NCBI GenBank assembly: GCA_934102355.1
Contig: CAKOSO010000002.1
Span: 140,830 to 204,829 of the forward strand
Direction: 5' to 3'
DNA length: 64,000 bases
Source: an uncultured Bacilli bacterium
GTDB lineage: Bacteria; Bacillota_I; Bacilli_A; RF39; UBA660
Below the pieces are notes generated by a model. It ran no database searches. It was not told the origin of the DNA and saw only the letters and a program-made list of their open reading frames with translations. Both the position numbers and the translations under genes were made by a program. This document shows, in pieces, positions 36,065-46,743 of the stretch (position 1 is the stretch's first letter; the number at the start of each line of letters is the position of its first letter).

Positions 36065-36493
36065 ATGTTAATTCCGTCTAGAACAAAATATAGAAGAGTT
36101 CATAGATTGAAATATGAAGGAAAAGCTAAAGGAAATACCACTTTATCTTTCGGTCAATATGGACTTATGGCTAAAGAAGGAGCTTGGATTACTAATAATC
36201 AAATTGAAGCTGCTCGTATAGCTATGACACGTTATATGAAACGTGGTGGAAAAGTATATATTAATATTTTCCCACACATGCCTAAAACTGCTAAACCACT
36301 AGAAGTTCGTATGGGATCTGGTAAAGGTGCTGTTGATAAATGGGTTGCAGTTGTTAAAGAAGGTAAAATAATGTTTGAAATAGCAGATGTTGATGAAGCT
36401 ACTGCACGTGAAGCATTAAGACTTGCTTCTCATAAATTACCAATTAAAACCAAATTTGTTAAAAAAGAAGATATGGGTGGTGAAAACGCATGA
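36065..36493 (+). CDS. rplP: Ribosomal protein L16
   Basis: 142 residues. [56 protein letters not shown] and [27 protein letters not shown] is at the end of rpsC. Overlaps rpmC by four bases (ATGA). Confidence 0.97.
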   Translation: MLIPSRTKYRRVHRLKYEGKAKGNTTLSFGQYGLMAKEGAWITNNQIEAARIAMTRYMKRGGKVYINIFPHMPKTAKPLEVRMGSGKGAVDKWVAVVKEGKIMFEIADVDEATAREALRLASHKLPIKTKFVKKEDMGGENA

Positions 36494-36687
36494 AATTAGA
36501 TGAATTAAGAAAATTATCTAACGAAGATTTAGAAAAGAAAATTAAAGAATCTAAGGAAGAGTTATTTAACTTGCGTTTCCAACAAGCTACAGGAAATCTA
36601 GAAAAACCTTCTAGATTAAGAGACTTAAGAAAACAAGTTGCAAAAATGAAAACTATTATTCGTGAACGCGAATTAGTTAATAAGTAG
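36490..36687 (+). CDS. rpmC: Ribosomal protein L29
   Basis: 65 residues, two-helix hairpin: [57 protein letters not shown]. Near the exit tunnel. Starts within the rplP stop (ATGA overlap) with RBS GGTGG. Confidence 0.96.
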   Translation: MKLDELRKLSNEDLEKKIKESKEELFNLRFQQATGNLEKPSRLRDLRKQVAKMKTIIRERELVNK

Positions 36688-36696
36688 GAGGTTAAT

Positions 36697-36957
36697 ATGA
36701 AGGATACTGTTAAAAAAGAATTTGTTGGAAAAGTAGTTAGTGATAAAAATAATAAGACAATTACTGTATTAGTTGAAACTTATAAAAAACATCCTAAATA
36801 TGGAAAAAGAGTTAAATACAGTAAAAAATATAGCGCTCATGATGAGACTAATAAAGCTAAAGTCGGAGATGTTGTTAGAATAGTAGAAACAAGACCTATT
36901 TCTAAAACAAAGAGATTCTATTTAGCTGAAGTAGTTGAAGAGAGAGTTATATTATAG
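36697..36957 (+). CDS. rpsQ: Ribosomal protein S17
   Basis: 86 residues. [43 protein letters not shown] and [20 protein letters not shown]-fold rRNA-binding protein. RBS TAGGAGGT. Confidence 0.97.
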   Translation: MKDTVKKEFVGKVVSDKNNKTITVLVETYKKHPKYGKRVKYSKKYSAHDETNKAKVGDVVRIVETRPISKTKRFYLAEVVEERVIL

Positions 36958-36977
36958 TCTTAGAGGAGGAATAGATT

Positions 36978-37346
36978 ATGGTTCAACAAGAAACCCGTTT
37001 AAAGGTTGCCGATAATTCTGGTGCTCGTGAACTTTTAGTTATCAGAGTTTTAGGTGGATCTAAAAGAAAATTTGGTAATATTGGTGATGTAGTTGTAGGT
37101 ACTGTTAAAAAGGCCACTCCTACTGGAAACGTTGGTAAAGGTAAAGTAGTTAAAGCTGTAATAGTTAGAACAGTACAAGGTGTAAGAAGAGATGATGGTT
37201 CTTACATTAAGTTTGATGATAATGCTTGTGTTCTTATTAAAGATGATAAGTCTCCAATCGGAACACGTGTATTTGGACCAGTTGCAAGAGAACTTCGTGA
37301 TAAAGATTATATGAAAATTGTATCTTTAGCTAAGGAAGTTTTATAG
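36978..37346 (+). CDS. rplN: Ribosomal protein L14
   Basis: 122 residues. [35 protein letters not shown] and [29 protein letters not shown]. First gene of the spc part. RBS AGAGGAGGA. Confidence 0.98.
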   Translation: MVQQETRLKVADNSGARELLVIRVLGGSKRKFGNIGDVVVGTVKKATPTGNVGKGKVVKAVIVRTVQGVRRDDGSYIKFDDNACVLIKDDKSPIGTRVFGPVARELRDKDYMKIVSLAKEVL

Positions 37347-37356
37347 GAGGTAAATT

Positions 37357-37716
37357 ATGAAATTTAAAGTTGGAGATAAAGTAAGAGTAATGATCGGTAA
37401 AGACAGTGGTAAAGAAGGAAAAATTACTCATATATTTAGAAACGAAAATAAAGTAATAATTGAAGGAATTAATATGGTTAAAAAACATAGAAAGCCTAAT
37501 AATTCTAATGAAACTGGTGGAATCGTTGAGATGGAAGCTCCTATCAATGCTTCAAACGTTATGTTTTTAGTTGATGGCAAACCATCAAGAAAAGTTGTTA
37601 GAACTTCAAAAAAGGAAACTAAGAAAGTTGCTAAGACTGAAGAAAAGAAAGAAGAAACAAAAAAAGTAACAAAAACAACTAAAACTAAGACAACTAAAGC
37701 AAAGGAGGCTAAATAA
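37357..37716 (+). CDS. rplX: Ribosomal protein L24 with lysine/threonine tail
   Basis: 119 residues. KOW domain [34 protein letters not shown] and [16 protein letters not shown]. After residue 80 follows a tail of [15 protein letters not shown] repeats not found in the usual L24. Its stop overlaps the rplE start by one base. RBS AGGAGG. Confidence 0.96.
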   Translation: MKFKVGDKVRVMIGKDSGKEGKITHIFRNENKVIIEGINMVKKHRKPNNSNETGGIVEMEAPINASNVMFLVDGKPSRKVVRTSKKETKKVAKTEEKKEETKKVTKTTKTKTTKAKEAK

Positions 37717-38255
37717 TGAATAGACTAAAAGAAAAATATGATAATGAAATAGTTCCTAGCTTAAAAGAAAAGTTTAATTATACAAGTGTTATGCAAGTAC
37801 CAAAATTAAATAAAATAGTTGTTAATATTGGTTGTGGTGATGCTTCTCATAATTCTAAACTTTTAGAAGCTGCTTTAAATGATCTTACATTAATTACTGG
37901 TCAAAAACCTGTAGTTACTAAAGCTCATAAATCAATAGCTGGTTTTAAAATTCGTGAAGGACAAGCAATTGGTTGTAAGGTAACTTTAAGAGGAGAAGCT
38001 ATGTATAACTTCTTAGATAAGTTAATTAGTATTTCACTTCCTCGTGTTAGAGACTTTAGAGGATTATCTTCTAAAGCATTTGATGGAAGAGGAAATTATA
38101 CAATAGGAATTAAAGAACAATTGGTATTCCCTGAAATTGAATTTGATAATGTTGTAAAAGTTAGAGGTTTAGATATAGTACTTGTTACTACAGCTAAAAC
38201 TAATGAAGAAGCTTTTGCTTTATTACAAGAGTTAGGAATTCCATTTAGGAAATAG
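37716..38255 (+). CDS. rplE: Ribosomal protein L5
   Basis: 179 residues. [64 protein letters not shown] and [20 protein letters not shown]. Binds 5S rRNA. RBS AAAGGAGG lies in the 3' end of rplX. Confidence 0.98.
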   Translation: MNRLKEKYDNEIVPSLKEKFNYTSVMQVPKLNKIVVNIGCGDASHNSKLLEAALNDLTLITGQKPVVTKAHKSIAGFKIREGQAIGCKVTLRGEAMYNFLDKLISISLPRVRDFRGLSSKAFDGRGNYTIGIKEQLVFPEIEFDNVVKVRGLDIVLVTTAKTNEEAFALLQELGIPFRK

Positions 38256-38267
38256 TGGAGGTTATAT

Positions 38268-38453
38268 ATGGCTAAAAAAAGTATGATAGCGAAAGCTAAT
38301 AGAGAACAAAAATTTAAAGTTAGAGAATATACTCGTTGTAACAGATGTGGAAGACCACACAGTGTACTTAAAAAATATGGTGTTTGTCGTATTTGTTTTA
38401 GAGAACTTGTTAGCAAGGGACAAATTCCTGGAGTTAAAAAATCTAGTTGGTAG
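38268..38453 (+). CDS. rpsN: Ribosomal protein S14 type Z (zinc-binding)
   Basis: 61 residues, the short zinc form. Cys pairs CNRCG and CRICF form the zinc site; [23 protein letters not shown] and [15 protein letters not shown] complete it. RBS GTGGAGG. The zinc form is typical of Gram-positives and excludes the long C-minus form at this locus. Confidence 0.97.
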   Translation: MAKKSMIAKANREQKFKVREYTRCNRCGRPHSVLKKYGVCRICFRELVSKGQIPGVKKSSW

Positions 38454-38474
38454 GACTAAGAAGGAGGAATTTAT

Positions 38475-38861
38475 ATGGTAGTTACAGATCCAATTGCTGA
38501 TATGCTTACAAGAATTCGTAATGCTAATCAGAATAAGAGTAAAGAAGTATCAATGCCTGTATCTAAAGTAAAAAAGGAAATTGCAAATATCTTATTAAAT
38601 GAAGGATTTATTAGTGATGTTAAAGTAGAAAATTCTATTATGACATTAACACTTAAATATACTGATAAAAAAGAAAGGGTTATTACTGGACTTAGACGTA
38701 TTTCTAAACCAGGATTAAGAGTTTATGCTAAAAACGATGAGATTCCAAGTGTTCTTAATGGTTTTGGTGTAGCAGTTATTTCTACTTCTAAAGGTATTAT
38801 GACTGATAAAGAAGCAAGAAAACAAAATCTTGGTGGAGAAGTAATGGCTTATATCTGGTAG
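38475..38861 (+). CDS. rpsH: Ribosomal protein S8
   Basis: 128 residues. [19 protein letters not shown] at the start, [25 protein letters not shown] and [22 protein letters not shown] at the end. Represses the spc operon in E. coli. RBS AAGGAGGA. Confidence 0.97.
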   Translation: MVVTDPIADMLTRIRNANQNKSKEVSMPVSKVKKEIANILLNEGFISDVKVENSIMTLTLKYTDKKERVITGLRRISKPGLRVYAKNDEIPSVLNGFGVAVISTSKGIMTDKEARKQNLGGEVMAYIW

Positions 38862-38869
38862 GTGATTAT

Positions 38870-39406
38870 ATGAGTCGTATAGGAAATAGAGTTTTGCAAA
38901 TTCCAACTGGAGTTACAGTTACAGTTGATAATAATTTAGTTAGTGTTAAGGGACCTAAAGGAGAACTTAATACTAATATACCTGAAGATATAAAGGTAGA
39001 AGTAAAAGATAATACTTTAGTTGTTACTAGAGTGAATGAATTGATTCCTACTAAACAATTACATGGTACTACTAATGCTAATTTAAATAATATGATGATT
39101 GGAGTTTCTAAAGGTTTTGAGAAAAGTCTTGAAATTATCGGTGTTGGTTATAGATTTAATCAAAAAGGTAATACTTTAGTAATTAACGCTGGCTATTCTC
39201 ATCCGGTAGAACTTCAAATTCCAGAAGGAATTAAATTAGAACTAAAGAGTAATACAGAGATTTTACTTTCTGGTATTGATAAATCTTTAGTAGGAGAATT
39301 TGCGGCTAATATTCGTAAGGTAAGAAAACCTGAACCTTATAAAGGAAAAGGTATTCGTTATGTTGGTGAATATGTAAGACGTAAAGAAGGAAAGAAAGCG
39401 AAATAG
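38870..39406 (+). CDS. rplF: Ribosomal protein L6
   Basis: 178 residues. [41 protein letters not shown], and the C-terminal [37 protein letters not shown], 8 bp after rpsH. Confidence 0.97.
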   Translation: MSRIGNRVLQIPTGVTVTVDNNLVSVKGPKGELNTNIPEDIKVEVKDNTLVVTRVNELIPTKQLHGTTNANLNNMMIGVSKGFEKSLEIIGVGYRFNQKGNTLVINAGYSHPVELQIPEGIKLELKSNTEILLSGIDKSLVGEFAANIRKVRKPEPYKGKGIRYVGEYVRRKEGKKAK

Positions 39407-39422
39407 GTAGGAGGATAAAATT

Positions 39423-39770
39423 ATGATAAAAAACGAATCTCGTAATGAAATGCGTGTTGAAAGACATAAAAGAATCAGAAAACAAATTATCGGTACTAAA
39501 GATATGCCTAGACTATGCGTTTTCCGCTCAAATAAAAATATTAGTGCTCAAATTATTGATGATGAAAAAGGTGTTACTTTAGCATCTGCTTCTTCACTTA
39601 ATATTAAGGGTAATAATACAGAAGTTGCTACTAAGGTTGGAAAGTTAATTGCTGATGAAGCAAAGAAACAAAAGATTAAAAAAGTAGTATTTGATCGTGG
39701 AGGATATCTATATCATGGACGCGTTAAAGCATTAGCTGATGCTGCACGTGAAAATGGTTTAGAGTTCTAG
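39423..39770 (+). CDS. rplR: Ribosomal protein L18
   Basis: 115 residues. [34 protein letters not shown] and [23 protein letters not shown]. Binds 5S rRNA with L5. RBS TAGGAGGA. Confidence 0.97.
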   Translation: MIKNESRNEMRVERHKRIRKQIIGTKDMPRLCVFRSNKNISAQIIDDEKGVTLASASSLNIKGNNTEVATKVGKLIADEAKKQKIKKVVFDRGGYLYHGRVKALADAARENGLEF

Positions 39771-39779
39771 GGAGGTATC

Positions 39780-40316
39780 ATGGAAAAGAAAAAAGAATCA
39801 AAGAATTTTGAAAAGAAAAAATTCAATAGACCTCAAAAAACTCTTGAAGAAATAGTTTTAGATACTAAAGCTGTTGTTAAAGTTACAAAGGGTGGACGTC
39901 AAAGAAGATTCCAAGCTGTTGTATTAGTTGGAGATAAGAAAGGTCTTATAGGTCTTGGTACTGGAAAAGCTAACGAAGTATCAGAGGCTGTTAAAAAAGC
40001 TAGACAAGAAGCAGCAAAAAATGTTGTTAGAATTCCTATTGTTGAAGGAAGAACTATTCCACATGAAGTTACTGGTGTTAAAGGAGCTACTCGTGTTATT
40101 ATAAAACCTGCTAAAGCTGGTACTGGTTTAATTGCTGGTGGAGCTGTAAGAAGTGTTTTAGAAATAGCTGGATATCATGATGTCGTATCTAAGTCACTTG
40201 GTTCAAGAACTAAGATTAATATGGCTAGAGCTACATTAAAAGCTTTAACTTCTATGAAAACTATCGAAGAAGTTGCAGCTATTCGTGGAAAAACTAAAGA
40301 GGAGATTTTAGGATAA
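39780..40316 (+). CDS. rpsE: Ribosomal protein S5
   Basis: 178 residues. VVKVTKGGRQRRFQAVVLVGD, GLGTGKANEVSEAVKKA, IIKPAKAGTGLIAGGAVRSVLEIAG. Its stop overlaps the start of rplO, leaving no room for rpmD (L30), which normally lies between them. RBS AGGGAGG. Confidence 0.97.
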   Translation: MEKKKESKNFEKKKFNRPQKTLEEIVLDTKAVVKVTKGGRQRRFQAVVLVGDKKGLIGLGTGKANEVSEAVKKARQEAAKNVVRIPIVEGRTIPHEVTGVKGATRVIIKPAKAGTGLIAGGAVRSVLEIAGYHDVVSKSLGSRTKINMARATLKALTSMKTIEEVAAIRGKTKEEILG

Positions 40317-40759
40317 TGGAATTACATAATTTACAAAAAAATCCTGGTGCAACATTTTCTCGTAAAAGAGTAGGTCATGGTCCAGGTAGTGGTTTAGGTA
40401 AAACTAGTGGAAAAGGTCAAAAAGGACAAAAATCAAGAAGTGGAGCTTCAATCAATCCAGTTTTTGAAGGTGGTCAATCACCATTATATAGAAGACTTCA
40501 TAAAAGAGGCTTCTCAAATGCAGCATTTAAGACTAGATATGCTTCTATAAACGTTAGCGAACTTAATATCTTTAATGATGGAGATGTTGTTACTCCAGAA
40601 GTTTTAAAAGAAAAAGGAATCATTAAAAATCAACTTGATGGTATTAAAGTATTAGGTAATGGTAAATTAGAAAAAAAATTAACAATTAAAGCACATAGAT
40701 TTTCTTCTAGTGCATTACAAAAGATTGAAGAATCAGGAAGTAAAGCTGAGGTGATCTAA
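40316..40759 (+). CDS. rplO: Ribosomal protein L15
   Basis: 147 residues. MELHNLQKNPGATFSRKRVG, the glycine-rich GPGSGLGKTSGKGQKGQKSRSG, FEGGQSPLYRRLHKRGF and LTIKAHRFSSSALQKIEESG. Start overlaps the rpsE stop by one base; RBS GAGGAG is inside rpsE. Directly precedes secY. Confidence 0.97.
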   Translation: MELHNLQKNPGATFSRKRVGHGPGSGLGKTSGKGQKGQKSRSGASINPVFEGGQSPLYRRLHKRGFSNAAFKTRYASINVSELNIFNDGDVVTPEVLKEKGIIKNQLDGIKVLGNGKLEKKLTIKAHRFSSSALQKIEESGSKAEVI

Positions 40760-40760
40760 A

Positions 40761-42038
40761 ATGTTTAAGGATCTTAAACAATTATTTCAACCTAAAAATA
40801 AAGATCTAAGACATAGGATTTATTTCACTTTAGCAGTACTTACTATATTTGTTATAGGAACTGCTGTTGAAGTTCCAGGTACTCAAGGTATTACTAAAAA
40901 TTTAGGATTTCTTGAGTTACTAAATGTTATGAGCGGAGGATCTTTAAGAAATTTCTCAATATTTGCTCTTGGAGTTTCTCCATATATATCTGCATCAATT
41001 ATTGTTCAATTATTGCAGATGGATATAATTCCATATTTTTCAGATCTTGCTAAACAAGGTCATACAGGACAACAAAAGTTAAATCAGATTACTAGATATT
41101 TAGGTATATTCTTTGGATTTATTCAAGGATATGCAATGAGTTTCTATTTCTTAGGTAGTCAAAATGGTATTTTGGCTAACATGAAAGTAGCTCTTATTTT
41201 AACAGCAGGTACTGCATTCTTAATGTGGCTTGCTGATCAAGTTACTCAAAAAGGAATTGGAAATGGAATGTCACTTATCATTATGGCAGGTATTGTTATT
41301 TCTTTACCTAATATGATGATTACTGCATTTAATACTTTAGTTAGTTTTGGTACTACAAAAGCTGTTGCTGTTGGAATTGCAAGTTTCTTGTTATTCCTTC
41401 TAGTTTATCTAATAGTAGTAGTTGGAATTATATATATAGAAGGTGCTGAAAGAAGAATTAACATACAATATGCAAATAAATCTACAGCAAGTTTAGGTAA
41501 ACAAACTTATATGCCAATTAAGATTAACTCTGCTGGAGTTATTCCAGTAATATTTGCATCTACACTTCTTTCTATACCATCAACTATAGCTCAATTTATT
41601 AATAAAGAAGGATTTACAAATTTTGTTAATAATTATTTAGATTATACTAAACCAGTTGGATTTATAATCTTTATAGTATTGATATTCTTCTTTGCATATT
41701 TTTATACATTTATTCAATTGAAACCTGATGATATTGCAAAGAACTTAAAAGATAATGGAGGATATGTACCAGGCGTAAAACCAGGAGAATCTACTTCGAA
41801 ATATTTTTCAAGAATTATTTCAAGACTTACTATTGCTGGGGCATTGTTTTTAACAATAATTGCAGCATTACCTATCTTGGTTAGTGCATTTACATCTTTA
41901 CCTTCAAACGTTTCAATAGGAGGAACTAGTTTACTAATTGTTGTTGGAGTTGCTATTGAAACTTATAAACAATTAGAAAGTAGTTTGTTAAGTAGAAATT
42001 ATTCTACTAATAAAAATTATAGAAGAGTTAGGAGATAA
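40761..42038 (+). CDS. secY: Preprotein translocase subunit SecY
   Basis: 425 residues with ten membrane helices. GVSPYISASIIVQLLQMDI, GHTGQQKLNQITRY, EGAERRINIQYANKS and VGVAIETYKQLESSLLSRNY are typical. Forms the channel with SecG (10797) and SecE. RBS GAGGTGAT, one base after rplO. Confidence 0.98.
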   Translation: MFKDLKQLFQPKNKDLRHRIYFTLAVLTIFVIGTAVEVPGTQGITKNLGFLELLNVMSGGSLRNFSIFALGVSPYISASIIVQLLQMDIIPYFSDLAKQGHTGQQKLNQITRYLGIFFGFIQGYAMSFYFLGSQNGILANMKVALILTAGTAFLMWLADQVTQKGIGNGMSLIIMAGIVISLPNMMITAFNTLVSFGTTKAVAVGIASFLLFLLVYLIVVVGIIYIEGAERRINIQYANKSTASLGKQTYMPIKINSAGVIPVIFASTLLSIPSTIAQFINKEGFTNFVNNYLDYTKPVGFIIFIVLIFFFAYFYTFIQLKPDDIAKNLKDNGGYVPGVKPGESTSKYFSRIISRLTIAGALFLTIIAALPILVSAFTSLPSNVSIGGTSLLIVVGVAIETYKQLESSLLSRNYSTNKNYRRVRR

Positions 42039-42040
42039 GA

Positions 42041-42703
42041 ATGAAGAAAAATTTAGTATTAATTGCACCACCTGCTGCTGGAAAAGGAACAATGTCTACA
42101 CTTTTAACTGAAAAATATGGAATGATTAGTATTTCAGTTGGTCAGTTATTAAGAGATATTGATCCTGAAACAGAATTAGGAAAAGAAATTAGAGAACTTC
42201 AAGCTAATAGAATGTTAGTTGGAAATGATATCGTAAAAGAACTTTTAAAAGAAAGATTATCAAAAGATGATATTAAAGAAAAAGGGTTTATTTTAGATGG
42301 ATTTCCAAGAACTGTTGAACAAGCACATATTCTTGATGATCTTTTAAAAGAATTAAATCTTGTAGTAGATGATGTTGTATATCTTACAGTGTCATATGAT
42401 TTAGCTTTAAAAAGAACATTAGGAAGAAGAACTTGTCCATCATGTAAAACAGTTTATAATGTTATGACAGGTTTTAATGATCCAATAAACGAATTTGATT
42501 GTCGTTCATGTGGTGGAAAACTTGAAAAACGTAATGATGATAATGAAGAAAGCTTTAAGAAAGGTTTTGACCTATTTAATAAAGATGTTCTTCCAACCAT
42601 TGAATATTATAAAAACACTAGAGGAGTTGTAGAAGTATACGCTTCTAGAGATGATTCTTTAGAAACATTTAAAGAATTAGAGGAAAAGCTAGGTTTAGAA
42701 TAA
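42041..42703 (+). CDS. adk: Adenylate kinase with zinc-binding lid
   Basis: 220 residues. P-loop APPAAGKGT; the family has GPPGAGKGT, so two glycines are alanine here. DGFPRTVEQA and RTLGRRTCPSCKTVYN...FDCRSCGG give a lid with four Cys, the zinc form of Gram-positives. Balances ATP+AMP and 2 ADP. Two bases after secY with the weak RBS TAGGAG; its stop overlaps the map start. Confidence 0.95.
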   Translation: MKKNLVLIAPPAAGKGTMSTLLTEKYGMISISVGQLLRDIDPETELGKEIRELQANRMLVGNDIVKELLKERLSKDDIKEKGFILDGFPRTVEQAHILDDLLKELNLVVDDVVYLTVSYDLALKRTLGRRTCPSCKTVYNVMTGFNDPINEFDCRSCGGKLEKRNDDNEESFKKGFDLFNKDVLPTIEYYKNTRGVVEVYASRDDSLETFKELEEKLGLE

Positions 42704-43455
42704 TGATTAGTATTAAAAGTGATAGAGAAATAGAATTATTAAGTATCGCTGGTAATATAGTTTATGAAACTCACCAGTATTTAAAAAATTTTATTAAGCC
42801 AGGTATCACTACTAAGAAGCTTGATCAATTGGCCGAAAATTTTATCAGGTCAAAAGATGCAACGCCTTCTTTTAAAGGTTACGAGGGATTCCCTGCTAGT
42901 ATATGTACTAGTATTAATGAACAAGTTGTTCATGGAATTCCTAGTAACCGTAAACTAAAAAAAGGCGATATAATATCAATAGATATTGGAGCTTGTTATA
43001 AGGGTTATCATGGTGATTCTGCTTGGACTTATTCTGTAGGAGAAGTAAGTGATGATTTGAAGTACTTAATGAAACATACAGAAAAATCTTTGTATGAAGG
43101 GCTTAATATGATTAAACCTGGTAACAGGATTGGTGATATATCTAATGCAATTGAAGTTTATGCTACTAAGCATGATCTTGGGATTGTTAAAGAATTAGTT
43201 GGTCACGGTGTTGGTACAAGTGTTCATGAAGATCCAGATGTTCCAAATTATGGACCTAAGGGTTGTGGACCAGTTCTTAAAGAGGGAATGGTTATAGCTG
43301 TTGAACCAATGCTTACACTTGGAAGTCCAGATATAGTAATGCTTGATGATGATTGGACTATAGAAACAGAAGATTATAGTGCAGCTGCTCATTATGAACA
43401 TACAGTGGTTGTAACTAAAGAAGGTTATAAAATATTGACAGGAGTGTGTCGTTAA
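42703..43455 (+). CDS. map: Methionine aminopeptidase, type I
   Basis: 250 residues. Metal ligands visible: [16 protein letters not shown] (two Asp), [18 protein letters not shown] (His), AVEPMLTLG (Glu), and the final Glu in the C-terminal part; substrate His in VVHGIPSNR. Removes initiator Met in the cytoplasm. Overlaps adk and infA by one base each. Confidence 0.97.
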   Translation: MISIKSDREIELLSIAGNIVYETHQYLKNFIKPGITTKKLDQLAENFIRSKDATPSFKGYEGFPASICTSINEQVVHGIPSNRKLKKGDIISIDIGACYKGYHGDSAWTYSVGEVSDDLKYLMKHTEKSLYEGLNMIKPGNRIGDISNAIEVYATKHDLGIVKELVGHGVGTSVHEDPDVPNYGPKGCGPVLKEGMVIAVEPMLTLGSPDIVMLDDDWTIETEDYSAAAHYEHTVVVTKEGYKILTGVCR

Positions 43456-43667
43456 TGGCGAAAGACGCAATCGAAGTAGAAGGAAAAGTTATTGAAGTAA
43501 TACCTAAAGGTGGCTTTAGAGTAGAACTTCAAAACGGTCATACAATTGAAGCTCACGTTTCTGGTAAAATGCGATTAAATAATATTCGTATTTCACTGGG
43601 TGATAAGGTTATGATCGAACTTTCTCCATATGATTTAACACGTGGGCGAATAACCTATAGAAAGTAG
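43455..43667 (+). CDS. infA: Translation initiation factor IF-1
   Basis: 70 residues from ATG 43455 (overlapping the map stop TAATG); a GTG nine bases earlier belongs to the RBS region. [43 protein letters not shown] and [15 protein letters not shown]1-like OB fold. Confidence 0.97.
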   Translation: MAKDAIEVEGKVIEVIPKGGFRVELQNGHTIEAHVSGKMRLNNIRISLGDKVMIELSPYDLTRGRITYRK

Positions 43668-43680
43668 GAGGGAAAAATAT

Positions 43681-43794
43681 ATGAAAGTAAAACCATCAGT
43701 AAAGAAAATTTGTGCAAAATGTAAAATTATTAAACGTAATGGAAAAGTTATGGTAATTTGTGATAATCCAAAACACAAACAAACTCAAGGTTAG
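43681..43794 (+). CDS. rpmJ: Ribosomal protein L36, zinc-binding
   Basis: 37 residues encoded by the short frame [17 protein letters not shown]...[16 protein letters not shown]. Zinc ligands C11, C14, C27 and H32. RBS GGAGGG at 43666-43673; located between infA and rpsM as in most Firmicutes. Confidence 0.97.
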   Translation: MKVKPSVKKICAKCKIIKRNGKVMVICDNPKHKQTQG

Positions 43795-43810
43795 TTAAGG
43801 GAGGTATAAT

Positions 43811-44179
43811 ATGGCACGTATTAAAGGTATAGAAATACCAAATGAGAAAAAAGTTAAAATTTCATTAACTTATATTTACGGTATAGGACAAGCTAGAGCT
43901 TTAAAAATTTTGGAAGCAGCTAAAGTTGATCCTGAGAAAAGGACAAAAGACTTATCAAATGATGAATTAGGTTTAATTCGTGATGAAGTAAGTAAGTATA
44001 TTGTTGAAGGTGACTTAAGAAGAGAAGTTAATATGAACATTAAAACTAAAATGGAAATTGCTTCTTATCAAGGAATTCGTCATCGTAAAGGATTACCTGT
44101 TAGAGGACAAAGAACTAATAGAAATGCCAGAACTCGTAAGGGTAGAGGTAAAGTAGTTGCTAATAAGAAAAAACAATAG
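43811..44179 (+). CDS. rpsM: Ribosomal protein S13
   Basis: 122 residues. [56 protein letters not shown], and basic tail [20 protein letters not shown]. Confidence 0.97.
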   Translation: MARIKGIEIPNEKKVKISLTYIYGIGQARALKILEAAKVDPEKRTKDLSNDELGLIRDEVSKYIVEGDLRREVNMNIKTKMEIASYQGIRHRKGLPVRGQRTNRNARTRKGRGKVVANKKKQ

Positions 44180-44198
44180 AGTTTAAGGAGGTTAAACT

Positions 44199-44582
44199 AT
44201 GGCTTATAAACAAAGAAAAAGAAGAGTTAAAAAGAATATTCCTGAAGGTGTTGCACATATTCACGCAACATTTAATAATACAATTACTACAATAACAGAT
44301 CATGATGGAAATGTTGTTGCATGGGCATCAAGTGGTGCTATTGGATTTAAAGGAAGTAAAAAATCAACTCCATTTGCTGCTGGAATAGCTGCAGAAAAAG
44401 CTGGTAAGATGGCTTTCGATTTAGGAATGAGAAAAGTAGAAGTAGTCGTAAAAGGTGTAGGACCAGGAAGAGAAACTGCTATTAGATCATTACAAACTGC
44501 TGGACTTGAAGTAACTACAATTAGTGATGTTACTCCAATTCCTCACAACGGATGTCGTCCACCTAAAAGACCTAGAAATTAA
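44199..44582 (+). CDS. rpsK: Ribosomal protein S11
   Basis: 127 residues. [60 protein letters not shown] and [17 protein letters not shown]. Platform of the small subunit. RBS AAGGAGG. Confidence 0.98.
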   Translation: MAYKQRKRRVKKNIPEGVAHIHATFNNTITTITDHDGNVVAWASSGAIGFKGSKKSTPFAAGIAAEKAGKMAFDLGMRKVEVVVKGVGPGRETAIRSLQTAGLEVTTISDVTPIPHNGCRPPKRPRN

Positions 44583-44596
44583 AGGAGGAAATCTAG

Positions 44597-45547
44597 ATGA
44601 TTCAATTTGAAAAACCAAATTATAAAATTACTGATTATAAGGAAAAAGATAATTATGGAAGGTTTGAACTAGAACCACTTGAGAAGGGTTTCGGGTATAC
44701 AATTGGTAATGCTTTAAGAAGAGTAATGTTATCTTCACTTCCAGGTGCTGCAATTACTAGTGTTAAAATTGATGGTGTATTGCATGAATTTCAAACTATG
44801 GATGGAGTAGTTGAAGATGTTGCTTCAATTATATTAAATCTAAAAGATGTAGTTATTAAAAAACATTGTGAAGAAGAAAAAACTATTAGACTTCACGCAG
44901 AAAAAGAAGGACCAGTAACAGCTGGAGAAATTGAATGTGATCCTGATGTAGAAATAGTTAACAAAGATTTAGTTATTGCTAACTTAGCTGCAGGTGGAAA
45001 ACTTGATATGGAAATGACTGTTGCAACTGGTAGAGGATATGTAAGTGCAAATGAAAATAAAAAGCTTTTATCTGATAAAAAAATTGGTGTAATTGCAATT
45101 GATTCTTTATATTCTCCAATTGAAAAAGTTGGATATGAAGTTTTAGATGCACGTGTAGGACAAAGTGAAAACTTTGATAAATTAGTTCTAGAAGTATGGA
45201 CTGATAGTTCTATGAAACCAGAAGAAGCTGTTGCTCTTGCTAGTAGAATTTTAATTGAACATTTGGAAATAACAGCAAAATTAGATAATATTGCAAATAT
45301 TTCTGGTCTTATGATTGAAAAGAAAGAAGATCCAAAACAAAAAGCTCTTGAAACACCAATTGAAGATTTAGATTTTTCAGTTCGTGCATATAACTGTTTA
45401 AAGAGAGCTGGTATTCATACTTTACAAGATTTAGTTAATAAATCTGATGCTGAAGTTATGAAGATTCGTAATTTAGGTAAAAAATCATTAAAAGAAGTTT
45501 TAGATAAAGTTAAAGAATTAGAACTTTCTTTAAAAGATGAAGATTAA
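44597..45547 (+). CDS. rpoA: RNA polymerase alpha subunit
   Basis: 316 residues. N-terminal assembly domain ([33 protein letters not shown]) and C-terminal alpha-CTD ([44 protein letters not shown]). Standard length. RBS AAAGGAGGA, 14 bp after rpsK. Confidence 0.98.
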   Translation: MIQFEKPNYKITDYKEKDNYGRFELEPLEKGFGYTIGNALRRVMLSSLPGAAITSVKIDGVLHEFQTMDGVVEDVASIILNLKDVVIKKHCEEEKTIRLHAEKEGPVTAGEIECDPDVEIVNKDLVIANLAAGGKLDMEMTVATGRGYVSANENKKLLSDKKIGVIAIDSLYSPIEKVGYEVLDARVGQSENFDKLVLEVWTDSSMKPEEAVALASRILIEHLEITAKLDNIANISGLMIEKKEDPKQKALETPIEDLDFSVRAYNCLKRAGIHTLQDLVNKSDAEVMKIRNLGKKSLKEVLDKVKELELSLKDED

Positions 45548-45564
45548 GGAAAGGAGAATTTAAG

Positions 45565-45909
45565 ATGGCTTATAAAAAATTAGGTGTTGATTCTAAACAT
45601 AGAAGAAGTATGCGTGCTAATCTAGCCATTAGTCTTATTAAAAATGAGAGAATCGAAACAACAGAAGCTAGAGCAAAGACTGCTAGACGTGATGTTGAAA
45701 AATTAATTACTCATGGTAAAAATGGTAGTTTAGTTTCTCGTAGAGCTGTTTTAGCATTCTTAATGAATGATAAAGAGGCTACTAAAAAAGTTTTTGAAGA
45801 ATTAGCTGTACGTTATAAAGATCGTAATGGTGGTTATACTAGAATTCTTAAATTAGATGAGAGAAAAGGCGATGATGCCTTAATGGTGATTTTAGAATTA
45901 GTAAAATAA
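45565..45909 (+). CDS. rplQ: Ribosomal protein L17
   Basis: 114 residues. [43 protein letters not shown] and [24 protein letters not shown]. Last gene of the superoperon, followed by a terminator. RBS AAGGAGAA. Confidence 0.97.
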   Translation: MAYKKLGVDSKHRRSMRANLAISLIKNERIETTEARAKTARRDVEKLITHGKNGSLVSRRAVLAFLMNDKEATKKVFEELAVRYKDRNGGYTRILKLDERKGDDALMVILELVK

Positions 45910-45910
45910 G

Positions 45911-45939
45911 GATGCAAATAGTTGCATCTTTTTCTTTTT
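45911..45939 (+). terminator. Terminator of the r-protein superoperon
   Basis: GATGCAA (45911-45917), loop ATAG, TTGCATC (45922-45928), then TTTTTCTTTTT. Confidence 0.88.
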
Positions 45940-45987
45940 ATTATTTTATTATATTAAAAATTTTGTTATAATTTAGGTGGTGATAAT

Positions 45988-46743
45988 ATGAAAGCATTAG
46001 TAACTGGAGCGTCTTCAGGTATTGGTAGAGAGATGGCTATATATTTAAGTGAACTTGGTTATGATTTGGTTTTAGTTTCTCGTGATAAAGAAGAGCTTAC
46101 TTATCTTCAGAATACTTTAAAAACTAAAGTTAAAATTATAATTGTTGACTTAGCAGATGAGAAGAAGATAAAGGATTTATATACAATTATAAAAAAAGAA
46201 GATGTTGATATTTTAATTAATAATGCTGGATTTGGTGCATTTGGTGATTATAATAATTCTGATATTTTGAAAGAATTAAATATGATAGATGTTAATATAA
46301 AGGCTGTTCATATTTTAACAAGAATGGTATTAAAAGATATGGTAAAAAAAGATAAAGGATACATTCTTAATGTTGCATCTTCCGCTGGATTACTAAAGGG
46401 TGGACCTTTAATGAGTTGTTATTATGCTACAAAGAGTTATGTTGTTAGTTTTACTAATGCTATATATGAAGAATTAAGAAGAAATAAATCTAATGTATCT
46501 ATTTCTGTTTTATGTCCAGGGCCTGTTAGAACTAATTTTAATAATGTTGCAGGTGTTAAATTTAATTTAAAATCATTAGATGCTAGAGATGTTGCTCATT
46601 ATGGAATAGATAATATGTTTAAGAAGAAACTTACTATAATTCCTGGTTTTAGTGTTAAATTAGGTGTGTTTTTTTCAAGGTTTTTAAGTACTAAGGCATT
46701 ACTTAGAATTACATATAATATTCAAAAAAGGAAGAATAGATAA
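45988..46743 (+). CDS. Short-chain dehydrogenase/reductase
   Basis: 251 residues. Rossmann motif VTGASSGIGREMA, NNAGFG, catalytic Ser in NVASSAGL and YYATKSY (Tyr, Lys), then LCPGPVRTNF. Closest in style to the DltE/YqjQ-like SDR subgroup with a hydrophobic C-terminus (FSVKLGVFFSRFLSTKALL). Substrate unknown. A TATAAT at 45967-45972 and RBS AGGTGGTGAT precede it; its stop overlaps truA. Confidence 0.88.
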   Translation: MKALVTGASSGIGREMAIYLSELGYDLVLVSRDKEELTYLQNTLKTKVKIIIVDLADEKKIKDLYTIIKKEDVDILINNAGFGAFGDYNNSDILKELNMIDVNIKAVHILTRMVLKDMVKKDKGYILNVASSAGLLKGGPLMSCYYATKSYVVSFTNAIYEELRRNKSNVSISVLCPGPVRTNFNNVAGVKFNLKSLDARDVAHYGIDNMFKKKLTIIPGFSVKLGVFFSRFLSTKALLRITYNIQKRKNR

